64,000 bases of DNA from Isoetes taiwanensis (Eukaryota; Streptophyta; Lycopodiopsida; Isoetales; Isoetaceae), in assembly GCA_021234155.1 (NCBI GenBank), contig JAJEKV010000087.1, positions 2,599,242-2,663,241 of the forward strand. Direction: 5' to 3'. A model generated the notes under the pieces. The model had not been told where the DNA came from. It did no database searches and saw nothing but the letters and a program-made list of their open reading frames with translations. How positions within the stretch are numbered: position 1 is the first letter of the stretch; each line of letters begins with the position of its first letter. A program made the position numbers and the translations under genes. Below are positions 13,396 to 23,460 of this stretch, one piece after another.

Positions 13396-13992
13396 ATGCA
13401 GGATGAAGCAGAGCAGAGGGCGAGAGAGGCAACAGAAGCAGTAAAGGAGCGGTTGAGGGAAGAAGAGGAAGAACGGCACCGGCAAGCTCAGCCACCTCTG
13501 GAAGTTCCTGTTCCTCGCCGAAGACTAAAGAAGACGCCCCGTAAGTCGGGTGCCCAGTATAAGGACCAGCTCAAGGCTCGGGGTAGTATCGCTAAGACTG
13601 CAGGGGACAATCGGCGAGATGAGATCATCCGAAAGGCCCGGCATCCAAGGACAGCAGGGAAAACTATTCCTGGAGCTTTACCCCAGCCTAAGAGGAGGCA
13701 TCGTCATAAGCCTGGCACCGTAGCACTTAGGGAAATAAGGAAGTATCAGAAATCTACCGAGTTCTTGTTACGGAAACTTCCCTTCCAGCGTTTGGTCCGA
13801 GAGATTGCTCAAGACTTCAAGACGGATCTTCGGTTCCAGACTCATGCCATTCTAGCACTTTAGGAGGCAGCCGAAGCCTATTTGGTGGCCCTCTTCGGCG
13901 ATGCCAATTTATGTGCAATCCATGCCAAGAGAGTGACAATTATGACAAAGGATCTTCAGCTAGCACGCCGGAATCGTGGGGAACGGCCATGA
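13396..13992 (+). pseudogene. Histone H3-fold domain with coiled-coil extension, broken by one in-frame TAG
   Basis: An Arg/Glu-rich coiled coil ([20 protein letters not shown]) leads into a basic linker ([12 protein letters not shown]) and then a full H3 histone fold. The alphaN and alpha1 part reads [17 protein letters not shown] and [19 protein letters not shown]. At 13,861-13,863 a TAG replaces the codon of canonical H3 Gln93 (ALQEA). The same frame then continues [24 protein letters not shown] and RRNRGERP, and stops at TGA 13,990-13,992. Loop 1 has canonical H3 length, not the extended loop of plant CENH3. The canonical ARTKQTARKS tail is absent, and the Pro of VTIMPKD is Thr. Identity of the fold is certain; its role in the element is not. 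Confidence 0.88.
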
Positions 13993-14270
13993 TTATGTAA
14001 AACAACCATTTTGTATCTATGTAACTTAGTATATATATATATAAATACAAATTTTGTTTCGACTTTTTTAGTCAGCGTATGATTTTCTCCCTTTTATATA
14101 TGTATATTGGAAAAAAACATAATAAAATAAAATCAATAAATAATTACACATAATTAGCTGGCGCCTTGAACGCCGTGCCCGGAAGTTTAAAAGTAATTTT
14201 TCCTTTAGGGTTTTTATTCACTTTCTTATTCCTTCCGTTTTCTTCCTCCTCCCATCTGCCGTCTGCAGTA

Positions 14271-15606
14271 ATGGATTACGCTGGGCGCCTAGCATGGTAC
14301 ATGGGAGGCGAGCAATGGGATCCTCAGGTTCCCTACCCTCTCTTGGATCCCATGTTGCAGTGTACAGTCGACCTCATCGACAACATGCGCGCACAACCCT
14401 GACTATGCGACCTTCCTAGAGTTTTATGATGAGGAAATCCTGCCACAAGCAGAGTTTTTCGGGGAGCCGCCTCAACCCTATCTTCACAGGGATATCTTAG
14501 AGCACATGTTTGGGGATGATCGCCACAGTTATGATATTCTTAAGGGCATTCTCAGACGTGCTAAACACGCCCCCATTATTGACTGTGGCTCTAATGGGCT
14601 ATACTTTGAGGCCCAGTTTGCCCTTGCTCTTATTATGGATAGGTATGTTGACGGTACCGACACGGCTTTAGAGCAAGCCAAGTCCCCACTTCCTCCAGGT
14701 CCTGAGGAGGATGAACAGATAAGCTATGCCGACTTTGTAAGATGGAAGGAATTAGCCAAAGAGAAGCCTCTACCCCGTAGTAAGGGCCAAGCTCTTGTCG
14801 GCTTAAGCTCGCTTTCTACCATCAAGGTTGGGGATCAAGATTATTTGCTGCTGAGTGACATTCAATGGGCGTATCAGCATATCGCCGCTCATCTTCTCTA
14901 TGAGCTGGCCGAGTATTGTCAGGGTCAGCATGACTTCATTGATTATTCTCGTCCCCTCTATGTGCCGGAGATACACCAACTGCTCAACTATCAGCCTCTT
15001 GATGTTGAGCCTATCAGCACACTGTTATCCTTATGGCAGTTAATGATTCAGGGTACTCCATCCTCAATTCCTGAATCGGTTTTTCATGCTACGGGGCCAC
15101 ATGTGCCCAACATCAACGATGTCATCGTCAAGATCGAGGATGACCCAACCATGGAGGATCTATGTGATGAGAGCCAGTATGCTCAGGAGGAGAAGGATTT
15201 TGCCATGGAGGAGGAACTGCCCCAGAACTTGGAGTCTGAGTTGGCCTCTTCAACCCATTCGATGGTTCAGGGGTTGAAATGCCATATTACCCGGTTCTTC
15301 TTGTCGGCTTTCACAAGCAGACAGGTTCTCTTCTTTGCTAAAGCAATTGTACCTGAAGCAGAGGCGGCTGTATGGGCACTCAGAGCACTTTCAACCACAG
15401 CCGGCCATAAGAAGTTAGCTCCTAACCTTGAGCAGGTCATCCTGGTGAATCGTGATCTAGCCATGGCAGTGTTTCACCATGATATTGGTTCTTGGATGAA
15501 CATGAGTCTGCTGGTTGCAGCGCCATTGGCTACAAATGTTCCTCCAGAGATAGCTTCATCAGCCGCCTCATCAGTTAATCCTAGTGTGCTACTCCTGCAG
15601 CATTGA
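14271..15606 (+). pseudogene. Chromovirus ORF2, ~440 aa, unknown function
   Basis: Starts ATG at 14,271 (MDYAGRLAWYMGG). One frameshift near 14,390-14,405 separates the first ~40 codons from a 366-codon open frame ending at TGA 15,604-15,606. The protein is acidic, with an EEDEQ and KIEDDPTMEDL-rich middle and an Ala-rich C-terminus (AEAAVWALRALSTTAG). I recognise no domain: no zinc knuckle and no DTG/DSG protease motif. It lies directly upstream of pol; 100 bp later the pol reading frame is already present, before the nested transposon. It may be a derived gag or a captured plant gene. Confidence 0.6.
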
Positions 15607-15709
15607 CCAGAGCCTGAGTTTGACACCCAAGCAGAGACTGCGAGAAACGGGAGGTTACCTTCAACGCCGCTAATGGGGCACGCGTGACTATAAAAGGTGA
15701 TCCATTCAA
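15607..15709 (+). pseudogene. Start of pol (protease-RT linker) interrupted by transposon
   Basis: One frame here reads EVTFNAANGARVTIKGDP, the strand pattern that sits between protease and RT in Ty3/gypsy polyproteins. With the nested transposon and one TCAA copy removed, this frame runs without a stop into the RT frame at 23,454. The protease proper is not visible upstream. Confidence 0.7.
15706..15709. repeat. Target-site duplication TCAA of the nested DNA transposon
   Basis: TCAA immediately before the left terminal GGGTG; the second copy is at 23,450-23,453 immediately after the right terminal CACCC. Confidence 0.8.
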
Positions 15710-15891
15710 GGGTGCAAAATCGGTACTGGGTAGCAGAAATCACCGTCCGGACGCCTCTTACAAGTGCTTAAAATCGGTGTGTTTTAAACACGACGTGCGT
15801 GATTGAAGTATTGACATGTAGGGTGCGCGCCCGTCAAATGACAGGCTGAGAGAATCATGAACATGTTTGGTGCCGAAAACATGAATGCCTG

Positions 15892-15921
15892 TAGCCCGCC
15901 ATATTCCTGGATGGCGGGCTA
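15892..15921. repeat. Perfect short hairpin
   Basis: TAGCCCGCCAT, an 8-base loop, then ATGGCGGGCTA: an 11-bp perfect stem inside the left subterminal region of the nested transposon. The stem core (GCCCGCC) resembles that of the 12.2-kb hairpins. Confidence 0.8.
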
Positions 15922-16353
15922 ACCCATCTTGAATTCAAGCAAAATGGAGGGACTAATTGTTTCCAAGAATTGCCCGAACCGAAATTCAACAATTTGCCCT
16001 CACCAATTCAAACCAATACGACGAAATCCGGGATAGATGAAACCCAATTCTCTCCCGCTCAATTCTGAGCCATTGATGCAGCAAGGAAGAGAGATCGAGG
16101 CAGAGATTGTAATGCAAAGAAGGTAGCAATGAAGAAGAATTTCTCTTCTAAAGATTCGCCTTCAAAGGCGAATAAGAAATTGAGACCGAAAGTGACCATG
16201 AGAATAAGAGAAATTTCAGGAGGAATTTATGAAGTATTCAACCAAATCAAGTACAAATGTTGATGACAACGACAAAGGCGCATCCTTTGCGGTCTTCTTT
16301 GGAGGGCAAGGGATTTACCAATTGCTTCTATAAAGAAATCTAAGCAGGTTACT

Positions 16354-18768
16354 ATGGCCGAGCAAATGGTGAAGAATTTGAAGGAAACAATGCAAGAACA
16401 TAAGTTTGAGAGGAATTATGACATGCTTCGTGCAAGGAAGTCCACCACGATAATGGCGAAGAAAGGTACAAATGGTGTCAAGCCATTGAATCAGCCAGAA
16501 GTGGCCAGATTGCTCAGCATCCCCAGAAAAACAATTTCAAATGCTTTTCAAAGAAGGGTGCAAGCTAACAAAGGGGAAGGACCTTGGTCAATGTTCAGGA
16601 GGAGGAAGCGGATGGATAGCATGTTAGATCACAATAGAGAAGTTGTTATCAAGTTAAGACGAGAAAATACAAGAGTTTCTCCATACAAGAAAGGCGTGAG
16701 GAAGTATGTATCGAGAGGGGAATAAAGATGGAACATCCAATTCACCTTCTTGAAGTCAGCCAAGTAAGTATTCATCCTATATTGTAGGGTTCATTATATG
16801 TAGCATTTATTTGGCATTCACACGATTTCCCTGCAGTTGCAATTCTACCTCAAGTTTAGAGAGGAGAATCCTCATATCAAAATTGCATTGCGGACTTTTG
16901 AGAGATTGAAACCTAGTTTTGTAAGGAGGATACGTGAGAGGCATACATCTTTGTTGCATTTACCACTTGAAATTTGAATACATCATGCAAGGATTGAACG
17001 GTGAGAAAATCGGGTGGAGTTCATGACAATTGCAACTGCCCTTTGTGAGATTTGTAGCCACGGCCCCGAATGTGCAGACCAAGGAGCATACAATCAAGTG
17101 TACCCGGTGATTTATGGAGACAAGTGGGTGCGCAACAAAGGTGATGATGAGGAGTGGTTTGATCATAAGCGCTTGATGTTGGCGTGTAAAAATGTGGGTT
17201 GGATAGAATTAGAAAATGTCCACGAGGAAATGGATGGCACGGGTTCAGTACTAGTTAATTGGAAGACATTTGAAAAGCAACCTGTGGACGGGGACAGAGA
17301 ATTGGGGGGATCCAAGAAAGGCTTTGAGGTACAAAACTGTCTTGAGATTAGTCTGAAGGACGAAGTCCCAAAGAATTTCAAGAGGAAGTGAAGAAGGTAA
17401 TATCAGATTTTGTTCCACACAATTACATAGCACATTGGCAGGCCAATCGGTTTAAATAAAGTGTGTGTCATCATTTCGGAAGATACAATTGTATCCGCTA
17501 TTGACTTTGCAGAAAATTACAAACATCAAGATCCGAATGAGCCCTAGTCAATGCACCGGCATACGGACCAAGTTTCTATACTTGTTCACATAACATATAG
17601 GCATGACAAAGTCTTGATATTCTGTTCTGTCTTGAGACATGAAGAAGACCGGTCCAAAGAAGAGAAAAAGAATGAAGGTTGGAGCGGATCGGGGAATAGA
17701 CTCAACAACGGTAGGAAGACCATAAAAAGAGACTCACTTTTACATTTCGATGATAAAGTGCATGACTCATTATTTGTGGAACACCGCCTACAAAAAGCAT
17801 GTTGCATGGCTTAAGGAGCAGGAAATAGAGTATGAGAAGCATTGGTTTTGGAGTGATGGCTGCTCATCACAATTCAAGTCGGGAAAACCTTTTTTTTTTT
17901 TCTTAGGCGGGTACTTCACAATCAATGACAAGGAAATAGTGTGGAACTACTTTTGCCCTTTGCTCATGGTAAAGGTGAACATGATGGTGCAGTCTTTGTT
18001 ATCAAAAAATTCGCTAAGTAAGGAACAACTCAAACCCAATGGTGTGCAATCGAGGCATGCTAAAGATATTGTAAAATTTACGTGTACATATTTCATTGAT
18101 CTACCGGTCGATGAAACGGATGAGATCAAAAAGATATTTTTGGGAAATTGAACCTCTTTGTTGTGGCAAACATGGAAGAATATGAAATTGAAACACTCAA
18201 AGGCACAAAGAAGATTCAACTATGTATCGGACTGTCGTGGGACTAGACCAAGCAGGCTTGCTCATAGATACTGTCATGTTTACGCTTTCGTTTGCATGGA
18301 TCATAATTGGGACTCTGCATCAATACGGAGGTAGATTTGGAAAGTGGGAGGTAAAACCGACTTAAAACCAGGAGTTGAGAAGAAAAAGGAGACTCTTTGA
18401 ACAAGCCAATGAATGGATCAGTAATTTGGTAGAGGTAGGTGACAATTTTGCGGTGAATGTTGAGGTAGACAATTGAGGAGGGTGTGGACTTCTACATCCT
18501 CAAGTGCCTGTAACCCAAATGCACACTTGAAGATTCATACAAAGATGGATGGGGGCAAAAATTTGGAGTGCATGAGGTTATCTTAAGTGGATTGTATTAT
18601 CAATTCTTGGGTAATTTCAAGTATATGTTGCTCACTAAACAACCAAGCCTCCGTGTACGCGACCATGTGGTAAGATATCCTAAAATTGATATGGAAAAAG
18701 TAGAAGGCCTGAGACATGTACAGAATTTCACAGAGACCCATGAAAAAATTATGGCGGTCTCCCAATAA
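16354..18768 (+). pseudogene. DDE-type transposase gene of the nested transposon (decayed, intron-containing)
   Basis: In order: a helix-turn-helix-like segment (QPEVARLLSIPRKTISNAF, 16.5 kb); a segment with a GTAAGT donor at 16,763 and a CTGCAG acceptor near 16,836; a Cys/His segment (CEICSHGPEC, about 17,050); IDFAENYKHQ followed by a Gln-Val-Ser strand (about 17,497-17,590); SDGCSSQFKSGKPF (about 17,855); a GE-H-DG segment (about 17,975); and a C-terminal domain with GDNFAV, VDFYILKC and LYYQFLGNFKYMLL (18,440-18,768). The D of DFAENY and the D of SDG are the likely first two catalytic acids; I recall this motif pair from transposase-like proteins across eukaryotes. Several frameshifts and stops show this copy is dead. 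Confidence 0.65.
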
Positions 18769-19270
18769 CAATGTAATTGTTTGACACTTAACGAAATTGA
18801 TGTTATTCTTTTCAAGTGATTTGTTGTTCCAGAACCTAAGCATGTAAGCACATATTTTTATATATATTAACAATAGTGAGGATGCACAAGGGTGGTGTGC
18901 ATGGACACGTACTTCGAATTGAAGATTGAATTGTTGTTTATAAGAATGTAGATTTGTGACATTGGAATAAGGTTCAATTATTTATTTTGGTACCATCACT
19001 ATCCCAACATTCTTGGCAAAATTATATTGTCAAGGCGTTTCCTTGATGTGACATGTGTCAATTCGAGTAGTCATACGAAATATTGCACCGTTTTAATTAA
19101 TTGTTCCCGGCGTGTGAGGTTTATCGTATAATCGACGCGCTAAAGCACGAGGACTTAAGCAAGAGGGCCCACAAGCTCACGCTCCGCCTACAAGCTCTCC
19201 GCCAATTCATCCGCCCGCCAATTCCTCCTCTGCACTCCGCCAATCCTCCCAATCCTCCCAATCCTCCGGC

Positions 19271-19477
19271 ATGAAGCGAGCACATAGCGAGGAGCCGGAG
19301 GTCACCTCGAAGCGGCGCTTACTAAGCGTCGAAGAGGTGTTCCCTCCACTCTTCCCGCCTCTGCCGGAAGTGCTTGCTGCCTCCCACTTCACGCCTGCCT
19401 CCTCTCCGCCCACCCTCATCGCTGCCTCCCAGCTTGAGGAGTTCGATTTTCGATTCTCATCATCTCGATTCCTATGA
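19271..19477 (+). CDS. Small ORF, 68 aa, unknown
   Basis: MKRAHSEEPEVTSKRRLL gives a short basic start that could be a nuclear signal, then Pro/Ser-rich sequence. It could be a first exon, since a long purine-rich stretch follows. No family recognised. Confidence 0.3.
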   Translation: MKRAHSEEPEVTSKRRLLSVEEVFPPLFPPLPEVLAASHFTPASSPPTLIAASQLEEFDFRFSSSRFL

Positions 19478-19554
19478 GGAATCTGAAAATGAGGAATCAA
19501 AATGAATTAGCAGGAATATGTCACCGCAAGTGATGCAGGGGGATGGATAGGCTA

Positions 19555-19672
19555 ATCTAAGAGGAAGAGGAAGACGAGGGAAGAGGAGGAAGAGTAAGAG
19601 GAAGAGGAAGAGGAAGAGGAAGAGGAAGAGGAAGAGGAAGAGGAAGAGGAAGACGAGGAAGGCGACTTGGAG
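19555..19672. repeat. (GAGGAA)n simple repeat
   Basis: Nearly pure GAGGAA/GAAGAG array. In one frame it would encode Glu/Glu-Arg/Lys-rich sequence, but no convincing gene includes it. Confidence 0.85.
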
Positions 19673-19814
19673 GAGCTCAGGGCTTTCCTTAAAGGTACAT
19701 GCAAATTTTCATTTGTTTCCTCGCTTTTCATTTTTTCGTTTGTTTAATCTTCGTTTGTTTAATTTTTTCGTTTGTTTCATTTGTTGCGGATGGAGAATGA
19801 ATGCAGGAGCAGAT

Positions 19815-19937
19815 GAAGATGAAGAAGACACCCCCTTGAAGAAGACACCCCCTTGAAGAAGACACCCCCTTGAAGAAGACACCCCCTTGATGAAGAAGAC
19901 AACCCCTTTGAAGAAGACACCCCTTTGAAGAAGACAT
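19815..19937. repeat. Minisatellite, ~18-bp unit GAAGAAGACACCCCCTT
   Basis: Six to seven copies of GAAGAAGACACCCCCTT with small variants (an ATGAAGAAGACAACCCC unit and CCCCTTT units). Confidence 0.85.
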
Positions 19938-20639
19938 CGGCCTCGGGGCCAAAATTTTTGTAACAATTTTGTAAAAATTTTGTACATTGGCCTAATGGCC
20001 TTTTTTGTTATAAAAATCTTGTTTACCATCAAACTTTGTTGTAACTTTGTTTCTTGTTTCATTGAGATCTCTTCTTCTTCATCTATGAAATGTTATTTTT
20101 GTCTATCTATCAAATTTATGAAGTTCGAATTCACATGCGAGTCCATTCAGATTCTGCTTGAATGTACGATTGCTCTAGCTCTTTCATTAGTTTCAAACAC
20201 TAAGCATTTTAATCACTTTTCAAGAAAGGTGCCAATGAGTAAGCTAATGGAACACACGAGCACTTATGCAATAAGCGGCTACCTTTAAGCAGGTTATATG
20301 GCTTAACAATAAGACCTTGCACCTTACGCATGACGGTAAGCACATTATGACATTAAGCAACTACATAAAAGTATACATCTTTGCAAGACAATAAGCGATT
20401 ATCTCGCCATTAAGACTCAAACCATAGCACTTGGGGCAAATTTTTTTAAGCACTTGATAAGTTTTAAGCATCCCTTTCAGTCAGCATTGAAGTATATATA
20501 AACAATATAGCAAAAACTTATAGACAAGTCTGCATTGAACTACATAAACAATATAGCAAAAACATTCTTAAATTAAGATAAAAGATGGTACATGAAAAGT
20601 GTAGGATTCCTTGGCCTAAATAAATGACAAAACGGACCA

Positions 20640-23400
20640 ATAATCATGGAGAATGACAAGCGTCATCACCATAAACCTTCTCCAATTCCTCCTTCACAAA
20701 CCTACAGGAGGCTGCAAATTGTTTTTCCAGAAAGTCTTTCCAAGCATAGCTTCATAATCTTTCTATCTGTCTTAGGCCAAGGCTTGTATCTATGTGTATT
20801 CTTCACCAGTAACTTCATTTCTTCCTCGGTCTTGGCCTGCGGTATTTCTTCTATCTTTGGGGTGAGTCTTGGTAGCACTTCATCATGGACATCCATCTTG
20901 AATGCGGTACCGAGAAATTTCGGGGTTTGCTAAGGTAAGACTTGTACAATGAATCATCAAGAAGCAAAGTCTTACCCGAGAATCTTGGGTATGACTCATA
21001 TATTTTCCCAAGTGGCTTCATCATGTTGGACAGACCCGGGGTTTGTTAGGGTGGTGAAAACTAGATGCGCACACATTTTTCTGTCCCCATACAAATTCAA
21101 ATCATCCCTCAAAACGGACATAGTACTTGCGGCACATCTTCCACATTGGAGAGTTGCATTGATGACCATATACCAACACAACATACGTAACAAAGTCTTC
21201 AAGAAGAACAACACTGCAGTCCGAATATCACTTTTCTTTACGCTAGTGTATGTCATTGTCAATCCCCGCTTCCAAGCGTATGTGTTCATTTGCACCAAAT
21301 ATTTTTACCAACACACCATTTAAATCCAAGACAATGAGTTTATCTTTGGGTGGCAAATCAATATTTAGTGCGTTGGAACATCACGAATACCTACACAACA
21401 GGAATTACTACATGAATAAATAGATGAAGATGAAAATGAAAAATGGGTTGAATGTGGAAACCTTTCTCGTATCAAGCAGCAGGATTCTCGACCTAACGAG
21501 AATGAACTGGTAATCCTACAATGGAATGCAACAAAAGAAAATCAATAATATTCAATGTTTTAATCAACACTAAGTTGTGGCCTTGCCCAACAATGCCCAT
21601 ACCCCCTTTCGGGGTTATTAATGGCGGCAATCACTTGTTGAAGATCGGGCTCACACGAAACTTGAGGGGCCCGATTACGCATTTTCTTGAACACACGCCG
21701 ATATGTGTGGTGTCATGATTGAGGCGCTTCTGCATCTTTTGCATAGCTACTTCTTGTTCTCTTTCTTGTAGCCTGAACAACTACTTTGCTATCCTCGGCT
21801 TACCCCTCTTTGTTCTTACGCCCTTTCCTTTACGCAAATATTGACCAAGTTGCCCTCATCCAGATGGAATTACTCCCTCGACTTCCTTAGGTGCCGGTGT
21901 GTACAATGGTGCATTGTTTTTTCCACAACCGGTGCTTTGTTTCGACTTCTTCTATAGCTTCTTGGGCGGCTTCTTGGTGGTGGTGGTGGTTCTCATTGTT
22001 GCAATCAAATCGATCACAATTGATTTGTACTCCTATAGGACTTTGCGGGTGTTGTGCATCTTCAAATGGCACCATTGTCCTTCTTTGAACCCTCAAGCGG
22101 TGAGACCTCACTTGCGGGACGGATTAACACATCCTTTTTTGGTGTACTATTTGAAGCACACGCAACATGGCCAAAACCTAGCTCGTCAAATACACCCTCG
22201 GCACCTTTCGGGCAACCATGAATACATTGTCCTCCTCTCAACAATGAACAACAAGCTATATGATACTCATGTTGGCAATTCGGTGCTAAACTTAACACGT
22301 AAGCTTTAGTGAATTCGGACCACATCCGAACATGTATAAAATGAATCTTCCACTAGCAACTTATCTCGTATAATAGTAGAGATGCTAAATGTTGCAGGAG
22401 TATCCATTTTCGGCTTCCACAAATTGTTTATGTAGAAATGCGAAGTCTCTGTTCTTCTTGGAGAACTTTTTAACTCCTCCTCAAGTTTGAGTTTACGTTT
22501 GACACCGCTCATTAACGGATGTAGGGTTCATTGCTTTTTTGTACCTTGTTCTGTGCCAAGTTTCCATCGGACGATCTGCTCCAAATCTTTAATTTCTCGC
22601 CTCCAACTCACATGTTGGATTAAGCTTGAACTCCTCCCTGTTTTTGTAGCCAAATCATTTGTGGCTGTCTTAAAAACTGTTTTCAGCCTCTTCCAACATC
22701 ATTTTCTCGTAATTCGGAGGCCTTCTCATTGCCTTTCAGCTCACTTCCCTCTCGCTTCCAGATTCTTTGTGATAAGTAAAACCGATTTTCCAATCTCATG
22801 ATCTTGCATTCTCTAAGGTTTTATGTTTTCATCACATGCACCGACCTCATTTGATCCAATTTTGCCACCTTTGGCTTTGCCTTCATTTCAGATTTTCCTA
22901 ACATGTGCTACAACATCTGCCTCTGTTTTTACTTGTCTATTGTTGTGGTATCTTTGACATTGCCACGACAAATGCATTGGCATTTTACTTTGTGTTCCTC
23001 GAGGTGCAAGTATTGATCTAGTGCAATTTTCAAACGCAAAAGCAAAGGGGCGGTTTGCTTTCTTACTTCTTTGTTGTGACAATTCTTGTAGATTTTTTTT
23101 TAGAGTGTTTCCAACTTCTCTTGAAGATGCTCCTTTGCACAGTGCCATTTTATCTTTCCCTTGTTCAACTTCTTTGTCCAAACAGAATCCCAATCTCGAT
23201 CCGTGACATTATTTTCCAACCAAGCTTCTTCCTCGTGGGGCTTCACCCCCGAATTACCTGAATCCTCGATGGTGTAAAATCATCCGCGCTCCATGCCTCC
23301 ATCGTCCAGCATTGAAACACCGATCCGAAGCCGCGCCCCCGGGGAAAAGGAGGAGAAGGGCGTGGCGGCTTCGACGTCCATGAAGTTTCAAAGACTTAAA
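20640..23400 (-). pseudogene. Minus-strand coding remnants in the nested transposon, unknown function
   Basis: From high to low coordinates the minus strand shows protein-like stretches in shifting frames: WLENNVTDRDWDSVWTKK (about 23.2 kb), RHEYHIACC-like Cys/His sequence (C..EYHIACCSLLRGGQC, 22.2 kb), a His-run segment (NENHHHHQEAAQEAIEE, 22.0 kb), SVLRDDLNLYGDRKMCAHL (21.1 kb) and RLTPKIEEIPQAKTEEEMK (20.8 kb). They are collinear, so they probably belong to one multi-exon gene transcribed opposite to the transposase. I recognise no domain. It may be a second transposon protein or captured host sequence. Confidence 0.4.
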
Positions 23401-23460
23401 GTGCTTAAACGGCAGCCAAAAGTTGTACCCCACTAGCGATTTTACACCCTCAACCCTATT

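Larger units (their letters stand above)
15710..23449 (+). mobile_element. Nested TIR DNA transposon, 7.7 kb, DFAENY/SDG..SQFK transposase type
   Basis: Terminal inverted repeats of about 24 bp: GGGTGCAAAATCGGTACTGG at the left, and GGGTGTAAAATCGCTAGTGG read on the minus strand from the right end. The flanking 4-bp duplication is TCAA. Its removal rejoins the chromovirus pol frame, so it inserted after the retroelement. It carries a plus-strand transposase-like gene (16.3-18.8 kb), a small plus-strand ORF (19.3 kb), simple repeats (19.6-19.9 kb) and minus-strand coding remnants (20.6-23.4 kb). A 4-bp duplication with GGG termini would suit the Sola group; I cannot confirm the superfamily without a search. 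Confidence 0.8.

Noticed and set aside
13396-13992. CENH3 (centromeric H3) identity for the histone fold
   Set aside because: Loop 1 has canonical length and the alpha1-alpha2 sequence follows H3.1/H3.3, not the divergent CENH3 pattern; only the long N-terminal extension recalls CENH3.
19815-19937. CRISPR-like regular repeats
   Set aside because: Unit of ~18 bp without unique spacers, in plant DNA: a minisatellite.
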